Below are positions 1-10,714 of a DNA stretch of 64,000 bases, one piece after another. Source of the DNA: Perognathus longimembris pacificus (taxonomy: Eukaryota; Chordata; Mammalia; Rodentia; Heteromyidae). Numbering within the stretch: the first letter of the stretch is position 1; each line of letters begins with the position of its first letter. Under the pieces are notes generated by a model that was not told the DNA's origin, did no database searches, and was given only the letters and a program-made list of their open reading frames with translations. A program made the position numbers and the translations under genes. The stretch is from positions 62,802,828 through 62,866,827 of the forward strand of contig NC_063172.1 of NCBI RefSeq assembly GCF_023159225.1, given 5' to 3'.

Positions 1-1067
1 AACATTGTAAAACTAATAGGAATTAGGAAATTTGTAGGTAAAGTCTTTGGAAAATATTATTACTGATTATTTCACTTTGAACAGTGAAGCTCATTGACAC
101 TTGCATATGTGTACCATAATTCAAAACAAGAACTGGAATGTAAGACAGAGAAATAAATTCATTGTACCATCATAAAGAGCATCTTGTTAACTATAAACTT
201 TTTGCTGTGTGTGGGATTTGAAGGACAGTCTTCAAAGTGCAACTTAGTTTCAGAGTCAGTTTGCAAGTTTAAGGGCAGAAAGTAGATACAATTTTTTAAT
301 AACTAAAATGGGAAGTTGAAATATTCAATTGTTTGGGAAAATCTGGTTATTTTAACTTCAGAAGGTTATCTTGCTTACTTGGCCATTTCCATAAGCAAAG
401 AAAAGCACAAATGCATTAAACCTATTGAACCATTAAATGGGAGTTCACAAAGCCATTAAAATTAATAGGTCATGAAGGCAGAGGATAGATATAGTGGGGG
501 GGAAATAAAATTGATGTTGATTAGCAGTTAATGTGTTGCATCTGCTTTTCCATATGAACAGAGAAGTAGCTCTTTTTGGTAATTGCCTTTCAATTTCATC
601 ATTGTATATGGTCACCTTTAGATTTAAATTAAAACATTCCAACTGTCCTCAGAAATATTTAGGGTAGAATATAAGGAAAAGGATTGTATTTTCAGCATTC
701 TCAATATCCTGAAGCAACCACAGCCGATCTTCATGTTTACCACCTTCAGAAATGTTGGCTGACTGGTGGGAAAAATGAAGAGCAAAGCCAAGAAAGATTG
801 CCAGAGTGGAAGGCCCCTAGAATGTATTATGTTGCAGTGGAATATGTGTTGATAGTTTATAGAAAATTTAAGTGAGCGTTATTACCTGGGAAGTGCCACC
901 GCTAGAGTGGTGCTCACCACTTTCTTGAAGACTGTTATATTTTCATGCATAATAAATTGAATAGCCCATGATGGCTGCCGGAGACATACATAAACATTTC
1001 CGCCTGTTTTGTTCTGAAAGATTTACAGTTTTAGCCCATGTAGTTTGGTTGATGACCAACTTTGTAG
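1..1067. other. Unique AT-rich DNA, no gene seen
   Basis: No recognisable exon, RNA gene or repeat. The short open frames here are of chance length and match no family I know. Confidence 0.5.
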
Positions 1068-1070
1068 AGT

Positions 1071-1105
<35 letters not shown>

Positions 1106-1128
1106 TGTGCGTGCAGGCATGCATGTTT
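1068..1128. repeat. (GT)n microsatellite
   Basis: A run of GT dinucleotides decays at its right end into GCATGT/GCGTGC variants. Frames rich in Cys-Val or His-Thr across it are artefacts of the repeat. Confidence 0.95.
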
Positions 1129-1713
1129 ATACACGTGTGTACCTCTAATATCAGGAAAGGGCCTTTTTCCCCCATCTGTATATTCAGCCTCAGTACTTTA
1201 GTCATGTTTATTGTGAAGACAGTCTTTTCCCCATTCACGTTTCCTCGACATCTTTGTCAAAATTAATTTATAATGCAATACATGTGTGAATTTTTCTGGA
1301 CTCCAAATCGTTCTGTATTGATCTGTGTAGCTGTCCTTATGTTAATCTCTTTTTCTTTAATTGGTGCTAGCTAATTTGATTATTCTGGTTGTTTTCCTCA
1401 TTAAATCTCCCCTAATGTCCACTTCAGAGAAACTTCTTAATGTGATTTGCTTCTGAGCACTAGAATTATAATGATTAATTTTGACATCTGCTGTACTAAC
1501 TAGTTGTGAAGCTTATACTGTCTTAACTTGTTTTTCATTAAGAGAAAAAAACAACCTAAAGCTCCTGGCAGGCAGTGGCATATACACAGTTCTTTCCAAA
1601 GCAACTTAAAGGCTTCAAGGTATACATAAGAGATATGAACTGTATATTGCTAAGATATGGACTACATATTTATATATGAGCTGCATACTCTTAGAATAGT
1701 CTGTTTTTAGTCT

Positions 1714-1942
1714 ATGTGTGCTGGTACTAGAGCTTGAACTTGTGACCTGAGCACTGTTCCTCAGGTTTTTCATTCTACGTTGGCACTCTATCAGTTGACT
1801 CACAGCTCTCCTACCGGCTATTTTGTGGCTAATTAGAAGATGAGAATCACATACTTTCCAGCCAGTGCTCTCTTTGAATCCTGATCCTCAGATCTCCGCC
1901 TCCTAAATAGCTAGAATTACAGGCACAAGCTACTGACACCCC
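1714..1942 (-). mobile_element. Old B1-like/Geo composite SINE
   Basis: Reversed, it reads as a B1-like left part (GGATTACAGGCA-type promoter region, then a CTGAGGATC-type stretch), followed by a Geo-type right part ending in a 'gagttcaag'-like motif. It is strongly diverged and has no clear TSD. It belongs with about eleven other copies in this window. Confidence 0.7.
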
Positions 1943-2359
1943 AGAAGTACTTAGAATATTCTTTACAGTATCCTATAGGAGTCATATGAAAGCTTTCATG
2001 CCTGCTATCAGTGAACTCCTTCATGGATCTTTAAGATTTTAGAGATTAATAGAAATGTCTTTGGTCTCATTGCTATACAGATACTAATATTACTACTAAC
2101 TTGATGTTTTAAGTTAAAATAAACTTTGAAAACCATTTGTGCCTTTCATCACCAGTTTCCTAGAAAAAGAAAACGATAAACTAAAAGATTCTAAACTTAT
2201 CATTGTTGTTTTGTAGTGCAAGACTGTCACAGTACTTGAGTGGCTTCTCTTATTTAAATTGAAGTGCTTATATCTCAAAGTATGTACTTCTTTTTCCTCA
2301 AAAGCACCAGGCACTCTACAGGTAATCAGTAATTTTGACCATTCAAATTCTATTGTTTT

Positions 2360-2577
2360 GTTGGAACTGGCATTGAACTCAGGCCTGCACTGGCTCAGGT
2401 GGTACTCTATCTTTTGAGCCACTCTTCCTGGTTTTTTGTTGTTGTTGTTGTTGTTGATTATTCTGAAGATGGGAGTCTAGTGAAGTCTCCTACCCAGGCT
2501 GCTGTTTATCTTCAGTTTTCCAGATTTCAGCCTCATGTATGGCTAGAATTATTGGTGTGAGCCATAGATGTCTGGCT
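2360..2577 (-). mobile_element. Old B1-like/Geo composite SINE
   Basis: Same architecture as the copy at 1.7 kb: a Geo-like part at the left ('tgaactcaggcctg', 'gagccac'), a B1-like part at the right ('cagcctcatg', 'ggctagaatt'). A GTT run (about 2,433-2,456) sits in the middle, at the junction of the two halves. Confidence 0.7.
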
Positions 2578-3609
2578 TAAAATAGCAGAAATATTTCTAA
2601 GGATACAATACTTTACTGTCAAGTTAGAAAGAAGATCTGAGTTTTAGATATTTGCACAAATAATTAAATTTATAAACTTATATTTACTTAATCACATTAT
2701 GTCCTCCACTGTTTATTTTTTCAATTATTTAAGGCATTCAAGGAAGTAAAACCACAAATATTTTCTATATTTTAAGTTAATTTTCACATATAGTAAACCA
2801 TGAATAGAATGAAGACTTCAAAGTTTACAAATCTGCTAGATCAGAATATTCAGTAGAAGTTTTACAGGCATCAACAAATAGCTACATTTCAGCAAACTCT
2901 GCTTCTTATATACTTGGAGAGTCTCATTTGTGTTTCTTCACTGCTAATTTTGATATTGTGAAAATACTTTGCATCTATAAGAACTTTTATTAATGCAAAA
3001 GAGATGTATGTCCTACTTTTACATGGACTGAATATTAATAGCAATATGCCTGAAATCATGTTTCATTTTGATGTCAGTGGAATAAAGTGTAAAATTATTC
3101 ACATATGAAAAAAAATTTGTTTTTCAAAAGCATGCCATTGGGGAATCACTGGTATAGGTGAGATAAAAACAAACTGAATAGGACACAGCTATGAAAGTAA
3201 AGATGAACAGAACAGATGAGTTTGCAAGTATTGCAGTTGCTAACTTGGATGTTTGTCATGCAGGTGGAATCAAATTGCCATGTTGAATTTTATAGGCATT
3301 TGAATAAATTACACACAGTAATGTCTAACAGACAAATGTCAATCTTATCCCATTCCTCCATTCAGTGAATAATTTGTGATAACCTCCTGTTCCAGGCACT
3401 GAATGAAATGCTTGTAATACAAAGACACAGAGCTTCTGGCTTCAAATGAATGGGTGAAAATCTATTCCTAATCTATTCCTATTGTTTTAATAAGTTGGGT
3501 TAATAGAACTGAAAATGAAGGAAAAAATCAGATGAATTGATTGATTTACTTGAAAAGATGGGCAAAAACATTTATGCACACTTATTGACAAATAATTGTT
3601 CATAGTTAT
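2578..3609. other. Unique AT-rich DNA; weak ancient repeat near 3.35-3.47 kb
   Basis: No gene is visible. The text around 3,390 ('ccaggcactgaatg' followed by a line resembling 'acaaagacacagagcttc') resembles the conserved part of ancient L2/MIR-type repeats, but is too short to call. Confidence 0.4.
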
Positions 3610-4585
3610 GAAGTATAGGGTTAAACCTTGACACGTATACAATGTGTAATGATCAAATCAACATAGTTAGCATTTTCATCTTCTTAATCATCTATCATCC
3701 TTTATATTGGAAATCTTCAAACTCCTTTCTTCTAGTTGAAAAAATAGATGATGTATTTCTGTGAACTCACTATGCTGAAAAACATTAGAAGTTAATCTTC
3801 TCATGTAACAGTATTCTGATATCTCCTATTCAGCCTACTTCTCTATTTTCCTAGTGCCCCTTTTCCCTTGTCTCTGGTGACAACTATTTTACTTTCTACT
3901 TATATGAAATCAAAACTTTTAGCTTTTGTGGAAGAACAGTGACATACAATATTGTCCTATAGCTTCATTTATGTTGCCCCAAATCAAAGGATTTTATTCT
4001 TTATTGTAGCTGAATGAGTCTATTAAATGTATATAGTACATTTCCTCTGTCCAGTGATCTTCTTATGAGCACCTAGGTTTTGAACTCTTTTTTATATCAC
4101 TCATAGTTCGAAAAGCATGGGAATCCAATGATATGTTTAATATCTTGATTTTATTTCCTTTCAGTATATACCCAGTCACTACTGGGTATTGCTGGGTCAT
4201 TTGGTAGTTCTGCTTACAAGGAATCTCCATATGGATCTTGACAATGGCTATACTAATTCACATTCACATCACATATATATGAGAGATCCCTTTCATCTGC
4301 ATCCTTACTCACATTTGTTGGTTTTTCTCTTTTGGCTTAAAGCCATTCCTACTGGAGTGAGGCGATTATTTCCTTGTGGTAATGATTTGCATTTTCCTGA
4401 TGATTAGTGATGTTGTACATTTTTCTTATTCTTTGTTGGACATTTGCATTTTTTCTAGAGAAATGGCTATCCTGATCATTTGTCCATTTTTAATTATATT
4501 TATATGTTTTTGAATATTTGAATTCTTTGTACATTTAATACATAAATCCTCTGTCAGATGAATAAATTACAAGTCATTTTCTCTC
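3610..4585 (-). mobile_element. Ancient L1 (L1M-type) 3' end: 3'UTR plus C-terminal ORF2 remnant
   Basis: Read on the minus strand this is a very old LINE-1. At 4,165-4,570 the plus strand matches, with many changes, the familiar end of L1 ORF2 ('tatacccagt', 'tgctgggtcat', 'actggagtgagg', 'tgatttgcattttcctgatgat'-like order). At 3,617-3,720 it matches the 3'UTR of old eutherian L1 families ('caatgtgtaatgatcaaatc'). No open frame survives and no TSD was found. It predates the rodent-specific L1 lineages elsewhere in the window. Confidence 0.75.
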
Positions 4586-4589
4586 ACTA

Positions 4590-4713
4590 TGTACATATAT
4601 GTCTCTGTATATGCATAGATGTGTTAATATATATGCACATACAAATGTGTATGTATATGTGTGTATGCATACATACACACACATATATACATATATATGT
4701 ATACATATATATC
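4590..4713. repeat. TA/CA/TG-rich low-complexity tract
   Basis: Alternating TATA, TGTA, CATA and CACA units form a nearly self-complementary tract that could fold back. It lies immediately beside the ancient L1. Confidence 0.85.
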
Positions 4714-4944
4714 AGAATTCAGGTCTGCTAGAAAGGCACTCAACTGCTCAAGTTCTAGATTCAATACTGTTTGCTGTGGTTATTGTTGTGATAGTGTCAT
4801 GCTTACAGCTATTGGCAGTCTGGACTGCACCATCTTGCTTATTACTTCTACCACTATAGCTGGAATAACATGCATGAAGGACAAGTGTTGTGTATTTCTT
4901 AGTTCCCTCCATTTATCTAGCCCCCTGACACAGTTATGGACTTA

Positions 4945-5640
4945 TATTGTTCATTCACTCTCTCATTCACTCATTCGACCACACAAAATCAAAAGCTCTA
5001 CACCTGGGGACTACAGTGATAAATTATATAAGTTCTTTTCACATGGTTCTAGTAAACACAGAGTCAAGCAGTAAGACGATTTTTTAAAAGTGATAAGTCC
5101 TGTGGTTAAAGTAAATCATGGCATCAGTGAGATGCTCTAGGAGTATAATTTGGGCTGAGACTTAAAAACGTAAAGGAGCTAGCTGTGTGGTGATCTGAAG
5201 ATAGAGCGCTTCCTTGAGAGATAGAAACTTATAAAAAGGGCCCCAGGAACGGATGAAGTAAATGTAGTTAAAGGACAAAAACAAGGCCATTGTTCTGGAG
5301 CACAAAAATGCCCAAGTGTGGAGTGATGGATGATAAGGACTGAGAGGGGGCAGGAGATAGCACTTGTGGGACATTGTAGGTCATGACACACTTTTTCAAT
5401 ATCATGTGGATTACTTTCAGAATCTCTGGGAGAGCTTTGAGCACGTTCTGATTTATGCTTTCATAAAAACCACTCTTGTCAGTACTTAAAGAATGAAAAA
5501 TAGGGAGATAAAACTAGAAGCACAGGAGTGGGAAGAACGTTGTATGAGAGCAGTACCGAGAGTAGATGGGGGAAGCTTGTGCTGGGCTGAAGGAATGAGG
5601 AATGGTTGGAGTTTCTAGCTCTCTGGAGAGACACTACTGG
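4945..5640 (+). mobile_element. Ancient L2 LINE, 3' portion
   Basis: The order of words follows the well-known 3' part of mammalian L2: 'cattcactcattcg', then 'ctggggactacagtga', 'gataagtcctgtggt', 'ctgagacttaaaa', 'ggagctagctgtg', 'gacattgtaggtcatg', and 'aaaccactcttg'. L2 ceased activity before the radiation of placental mammals, so this is a fossil. Both the ORF and the boundaries are degraded, and the right end is approximate. Confidence 0.65.
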
Positions 5641-5798
5641 CAAGACTTACTTTTTTGGATTTTGTGCTGTTTTAATGGAGGAATGCGAAGAATAATGAGA
5701 ACTGTTCTTAAAATGCTTTGCCTCAGGTATAACATGTCTGCGAGGTGAACTACGATGATGAACCACAGTTATGTCAACCACAGCCTCCGCCAGCGTTT

Positions 5799-5969
5799 AG
5801 AATGCTCACGTGAGAGCATGGGAGATGAAAGATTCAGGTGGGGGCAGAGAGGAGGCATGATCTGCATTACCTGCATTATCAGGAGGCCATAGGGAAACAA
5901 GTGAATCTAAGGTGGGAAATTGTGACAGGAGATCTGTAACCCATTCTTTGTGTTATTTCACTACTTTAG
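5799..5969 (+). repeat. Unclassified dispersed repeat, copy 1
   Basis: This stretch aligns by eye, with gaps, to 9,215-9,396 in the same orientation. Shared blocks are 'agaatg(c)', 'gagcatg.gaga', 'aggaggccata/aagaggtcata', 'gaaacaa.tgagtcta', 'cccattctttgt/ccattcttta' and 'actactttag'. I do not recognise the family. It could be an old dispersed repeat or a local duplication. Confidence 0.55.
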
Positions 5970-6400
5970 AGACAAAAGAGCAGATTTAAACAGCATGAGT
6001 AATCATTTCATGCTTTTAGAGATAGTCTGCAAACTGGATTCAATTAGGCGCAGTACATAATTCTTCACCTTAAAAAACCATCAGAGTATCTGGCCCCATG
6101 CGTGTGTCTTTAGTCTTTATAGGAGAAATTAAGGGTTCATAAAGCCATCTTCTACATTTCTTACTTTCCAGAAATCTATATATAATTCATCTCTCTATGG
6201 ATAACAGTAGCTTCAGATTTTACTTCACTCCAGTTTATAAGAGTGAACAGAGGTTGTTTTTCTTCTTCATGAATCGGTGTCTTGCTTTGCGTTTCTTCTT
6301 TTCTTCACCAAACACATTTTTTCCTAGATAGATCTTTACCTTGCATCCCTTTAGCATATAATTTCTTATAAGACTTGTGTGTTAAGAGTGTTCTTCTCCC

Positions 6401-6649
6401 TGCATACTGAAGGCACACCTCTATAATCCTAGATACGAGGGAAGCTGAGATGTGAGGATCATGGTTCAAAGCCAGCCCAGGCAGAAAAGCCTGGGCCTGA
6501 TTAGACTCTTATCTCAAATTAACTAGTCAAAAACCAGAAGTGGAGCTTTGGCTCAAAGTGGTAGCATGCTAGCCTTCAGCAAAAGAGCTCAAGGATAGCA
6601 AAAATGCCCTGAGTTCAAGCCCCACAATGGACCAAAAAAAAAAAAAAAA
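6401..6649 (+). mobile_element. B1-like/Geo composite SINE with poly(A)
   Basis: Left part: 'cctctataatcctag...gctgagatgtgaggatca...ttcaaagccagcccaggcag' (ellipses mark omitted bases), the B1-like promoter half. Right part: 'ccagaagtggagctttggctcaaagtggtag' region, 'gctagccttcagcaaaagagctcaagga', then 'ccctgagttcaagcccc' and an A16 tail. The right part is the Geo module also present in the IDL-Geo copies. Confidence 0.85.
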
Positions 6650-7037
6650 GTGAAGTAAAGATGATAAAGGAAAGAAAACAAGAGAGCTAACCAGTATGGA
6701 ATTGGATCCTATCATTTTAAAGTTTTTGAATATGTTGACTTTTAATTGTACTAATAGTTAAAGTGTAAATATTCTTTGTGCCAATTTTAAGTGAATTAAC
6801 CTTAAATTTTTTTAGGTTATATATTTCAAAAGAAAATGAAGCATAACAGAAATAATAGCAAACAAATAGCATGCTAAATAAAATGGGTACTTTAAAACCT
6901 TTGAATCCTAAATTTAAAATTTCTATTCAGATGTGTCTTTTCATACTTCCTTAATGGGAATTGGGTTTTAAATGGTTCAGAAACCTTAAGAAAATAGAAA
7001 ACTTGAATTTTTTTTTTTGCTTCAAAACTTGATTTCA

Positions 7038-7471
7038 GGGGCTGGGAAAATGGCCTACGGCAAGAGTGCTTGAATTGTATACATGAAGCCCTAGGTTCGA
7101 TTCCCCAGTACCACATATATAGAAAATGGACAGAAGTGGCGCTGTGGCTCAAGTGGCAGTGTTAGCCTTGAGCAAAAAAAAAAAAAAAAAAAAGCCAGGG
7201 GCTGGGAATATGGCCTAGTGGCAAGAGTGCTTGCCTCATATACATGAGGCCCTGGGTTCAATTCCCCAGCACCACATAAACAGAAAATGGCCAGAAGTGG
7301 CACTGTGGCTCAAGTGGCAGAGTGCTAGCCTTGAGCAAAAAGAAGCCAGGGACAGTGCTCAGGCCCTGAGTCCAAAGCCCAGGACTGGCCAAAAAAAAAA
7401 AAAAAAAAGAAAAAGCCAGGGACAGTGCTCAGGCCCTGAGTCCAAGGCCCAGGACAGGCAAAAAAGAAAAA
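7038..7471 (+). mobile_element. IDL-Geo SINE, interrupted by a second IDL-Geo
   Basis: The outer element is flanked by TTGATTTCA at 7,029-7,037 and 7,472-7,480. Its left monomer begins 'gggctgggaaaatggcctac' and keeps a B-box-like 'ggttcgattcc'. After 'ccttgagcaaaa' it is broken by the inner SINE, and the remainder of its Geo half resumes at about 7,410-7,462. It is more diverged than the inner copy, as expected for the older partner. Confidence 0.85.
7200..7409 (+). mobile_element. IDL-Geo SINE nested in another IDL-Geo
   Basis: A complete dimer: ID-like left monomer with A-box-like and B-box-like RNA polymerase III promoter segments ('ggttcaattccccagc'), then the Geo monomer ('ggccagaagtggcactgtgg' to 'aggactggcc') and an A18 tail. 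AAAAAGCCAGG at 7,189-7,199 and 7,410-7,420 is the TSD, taken from the internal A-rich site of the host SINE. Confidence 0.88.
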
Positions 7472-7534
7472 TTGATTTCATTTTTCTTTCCATATAAGTG
7501 TCTTATTTTGTCCACCACAAATAACTTAATTAAT

Positions 7535-8920
7535 TTTAATTTTTTTTAATTTTTTATTTATGTTAAGTTTATTGTCAAAGTGATGTAAAGAGGGGTTACA
7601 GTTTCATACATAAGGCAGTGAATACATTTCTTGTCAAACTTGTTACCTCCTCCCTCATTTTTCTCCTTCCTGCCCCCATCCCATTTTCCTCCCCTTCTTG
7701 AGTCGTACAGTTGGACTAAGGCATATAGTTTTGTAAGTATTGCTTTTGCATTGTTTTGCCTTTTACCCTTTGTCTCTCCATTTGAATGTTCTCCTTCCCT
7801 TCCCCAGTTCCAATAAACATATATACAATACTCAGGGTACTGAAATAAGTAACAATGACATCAAGGGTAAAATCCTGGGGAAAAAAGACAAAAGAAAGTG
7901 GCATAATTTCAGATAATACATTGAAAATAATGACAATAGTAAACCACTTATTTCCATTACTTGGAGTTCATTTCACTTAGCATCAACTTATGTGTTCATA
8001 TGTACATAGCTATTGAGCTATTGTGATGTTCTGCTAGGACTACTCTAGACATGTACTAATTATTCCTTATGAGGGAAACCATAGAGCCCATGTTTCTTTG
8101 GGTCTGGCTCACCTCACCTAGTACAATTTTTTCCAAGTCCATCCATTTCCTTATGAATGGGGCAATGTCATTCTTTCTGATAGAGGCATAGAATTCCATT
8201 GTGTTTATGCACCACATTTTCTTGATCCATGCATTGCCTGAGAGGCATCTGGGTTGGTTCCATGTTTTAGCAGTGACAAATTGTGCTGAGATGAACATAG
8301 TTATGCTGGTGGCTTCAGTGTGGTCTTGCTTGTAATCTTTTGGGTAGATGCCCAAATGCAGGGCTGCTGGGTTATAGGGGAGTTCTATGTTTAATCTCCA
8401 TACTGCTTTTCAGAGTTGTTGAGCAAGTTTACACTCCTACCAACAATGTAGTAGGGTTTCCTTTTGGCTACATCCTCTCCAGCATCTTTTATTGTTAGTT
8501 TTCTTGATAAAGAACATTCTTACTGGGGTGAGGTGGAATCTCAATGTTGTTTTGATTTGCATTTCTTTTCTGGCCAGTGATGTTGAGCATTTCTTCATGC
8601 ATCTCTTGGCCATTCTCATTTCCTCTTCAAAGAAGTCTCTTTTTAGGTCTTTAGCCCATTTATTAAGGGGGCAGTTGTTTCTTTGAACATTTGTTTTGGG
8701 GATACTTAATTTTTTTGAGTTCTATGTATATTTTAGATATGAGGCTCCTGTCTGTTGTACGGCCACTGAATATCTTTTCCCAATCTGTGGGTTTTCTATT
8801 TATCTTGCAAGCTATGTCCTATGCCATGCAGAAGCTCTGAAGTTTGATTTGGTCCCATCTGTCCAACATTTCTTTGATTTGCTTTGTTTCTGAGCCTTCA
8901 TTAAGAAAGTTTCAATGTAT
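7535..8920 (-). mobile_element. 5'-truncated L1 (second lineage): 3'UTR plus ORF2 C-terminus
   Basis: At 8,056-8,900 the minus strand encodes the end of L1 ORF2 in pieces: [20 protein letters not shown], then CWRGCSQKETLLHCW (the Cys-rich motif), then LGIYPK-like, AQFVTAKTWNQPRC and EFYASIRKN. Frames are broken by stops and frameshifts. The 3'UTR lies at 7,545-8,050 and begins beside a T-rich stretch representing the tail. The 3'UTR differs from that of the intact L1 at 37 kb but matches those at 19, 24 and 50 kb. The left and right ends are approximate. Confidence 0.85.
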
Positions 8921-9875
8921 TTCATAGCATTCCTTATTTTAACTTTTGAGATTTTCATGTACCCTGAAAATTTTCATTCAAATCAACTACAACATTCACT
9001 TGCATCCAAGTTACAACCCTGCTTGAGACACATAACCAAGTCAGCTGCTAACAAGCACAAGTAATAATGTGATCTGGGGCCTACATTCCCTAAGATAAAG
9101 TAACTGATTCCTGTCATCACTCATCAGTGGAGAGAAAAGGGAAACATTCATCCACAGTCTTCTGATTCCACTCATTACATTTCATTGCATGGGGTAAAGC
9201 CTCTTCTACATTACAGAATGCGCATGTGTGAGCATGAGAGACAAGGGGCTCATATTTGACTAGAAGATAGCATACAATAACGATTGCATAATTAAGAGGT
9301 CATATAACTTAGTAGAGAAACAAATGAGTCTAAGTTGTGAAATGGTGGCAGCAAGGTATGTGCCCCATTCTTTACACTATTCAACTACTATTTTAGTATT
9401 CGTCTTCATAAGTGGCTCTCATGACACAATGAAAAGCAAACAAAATAATTCTTGGCTTCTTCTGTGACAGAGGTGGTATAACTCAGTCAAGCCAGAGAAT
9501 TCCTTTAAAGAACATAGTGGAACCATTTGAGAGTGCAGTGACACTGGTGAGCTAGTGAAATCAGCGTTTGTCTTCATAGCTGTAATTGATGTAGAGATTG
9601 CAATAGGTCTTCATCATCTCCCTTCTCTACCATTCTCCTCCATCCTCAATCTCCATTTTTCCTAGGGAGATCATCTAAATCATAACTTGTTTTTTGGTAT
9701 TTGGAGATGTCATTACTACAGTCTCTAAATTGCTTTTAGGAATTATAGTGAAGGCAGCAAGTGATGTCCTATGGACTCCTGTGAGCACCAAACCAGCTCC
9801 TTTTCTGCTCCGTTGTTTAGTTGCTACACTGATTCTTCAGAGTTATTCTGGATTTTAACTTCAATCAGCGTAAGC
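8921..9875. other. No gene seen; contains unclassified repeat copy 2
   Basis: Unique-looking AT-rich sequence apart from the segment at 9,215-9,396, listed separately. Confidence 0.45.
9215..9396 (+). repeat. Unclassified dispersed repeat, copy 2
   Basis: Partner of 5,799-5,969, same orientation, about 3.4 kb apart. Similarity appears limited to this block; sequence on either side does not align by eye. Confidence 0.55.
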
Positions 9876-10196
9876 TTACAGAATGCACCACCCCCCCCCC
9901 CAACCATTAAGATCTGCCCTTGGCAACGTGACTCCGCCCTGGGCTGATGATACCTGAGGGGCAGGCAGAGCACCTCCCACCTTAGATGCATGAAGGTATA
10001 AAGACCCCCTGAAGGAGAGTTCTGGCACCAATTCCCTTACTCCTCTGTGGGAACTTGGCCTTGCTGGCCCTGCTGGCAATAAACTCTTTTGCTGTATTGC
10101 CGGGCTCAGGTCGCCTCCCCTGGCACAGGGAGTCAGGCTCTACTGTACTCTAATCGCTCCCTTTCTCACCCTCTCCCCTGGTCACCCGACCCGCAG
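9876..10196 (+). mobile_element. LTR-like promoter segment (U3 remnant, R, U5-like)
   Basis: The order of signals is that of a retroviral LTR on the plus strand: a C12 run (about 9,890-9,901), TATAAA at 9,997-10,002, AATAAA at about 10,078-10,083 (some 80 bases downstream, as in a short R region), a GC-rich U5-like stretch, and CAG at 10,194-10,196 followed by GTAAGG. GC content rises well above the flanks. I could not find a matching second LTR, a clear TG...CA end pair, a primer-binding site or a TSD. The family is therefore not assigned, and an unrelated GC-rich promoter remains possible. Confidence 0.45.
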
Positions 10197-10714
10197 GTAA
10201 GGCCAGAGTGGAGTGGGGGGCTCAGGAAAGACCTCAGGTGCACGCGGCCGTACGAGATCGCTTTACCTCCCTCCTTACCCATGAAGAAAGCCAGGCGTGC
10301 GCGGATCTCGGAGACGCTTCAAGAGCAAATCTGATTTCATAAGGGAGGGGCCAACAGTTGATATAATAGGGGGCGATGAGAGAAGGGGTGATCGACCAGA
10401 GAGCTGGCGATAGGCTGGCGAGCTTGTCATAGGACCCCCTCATGAGCTAACATCACTTGGATAGCACCACCCCAGGGGCAAAAGCCCGCGAGAGTGGGGA
10501 GCACATGGGCTGGCAAGAAAGTTGGGGGGCTGGTCGCAAAGCCAGTTCTTCTGGTTCCGGACCCAGGGAATTGTGGCCTGCTTCTGCATTCCCCCAGGGC
10601 TGGGGGAAGGGCGGCGTCTCGGGAGCCCTCTCCTCTGCCCTTCCTCCCCAAGGCCAAAGCTGAACCCCAACATCTGCCCCTTTTACTTTTATTTTTTATT
10701 TTTTCTTTGAACAG
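10197..10714 (+). other. Possible intron after the LTR-like promoter
   Basis: The 5' end reads CAG|GTAAGG, a near-perfect mammalian donor. At 10,680-10,714 a long T-rich pyrimidine tract runs into GAACAG|CAGG, a good acceptor. The enclosed 518 bases are GC-rich, with several non-homologous open frames of 60-105 codons that look like composition effects. This is a signal-level inference only. Confidence 0.3.

Noticed and set aside
1023..1266. Cys-Val and His-Thr rich frames
   Set aside because: Direct translation of the (GT)n run; similar frames at 19.7-19.9 kb and 20.2-20.4 kb rejected for the same reason.
7231..7497. Open frame over the SINEs at 7.2-7.5 kb, and similar frames at 33.3, 35.5 and 45.2 kb
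   Set aside because: All are translations of IDL-Geo SINEs, which are non-coding RNA polymerase III elements.
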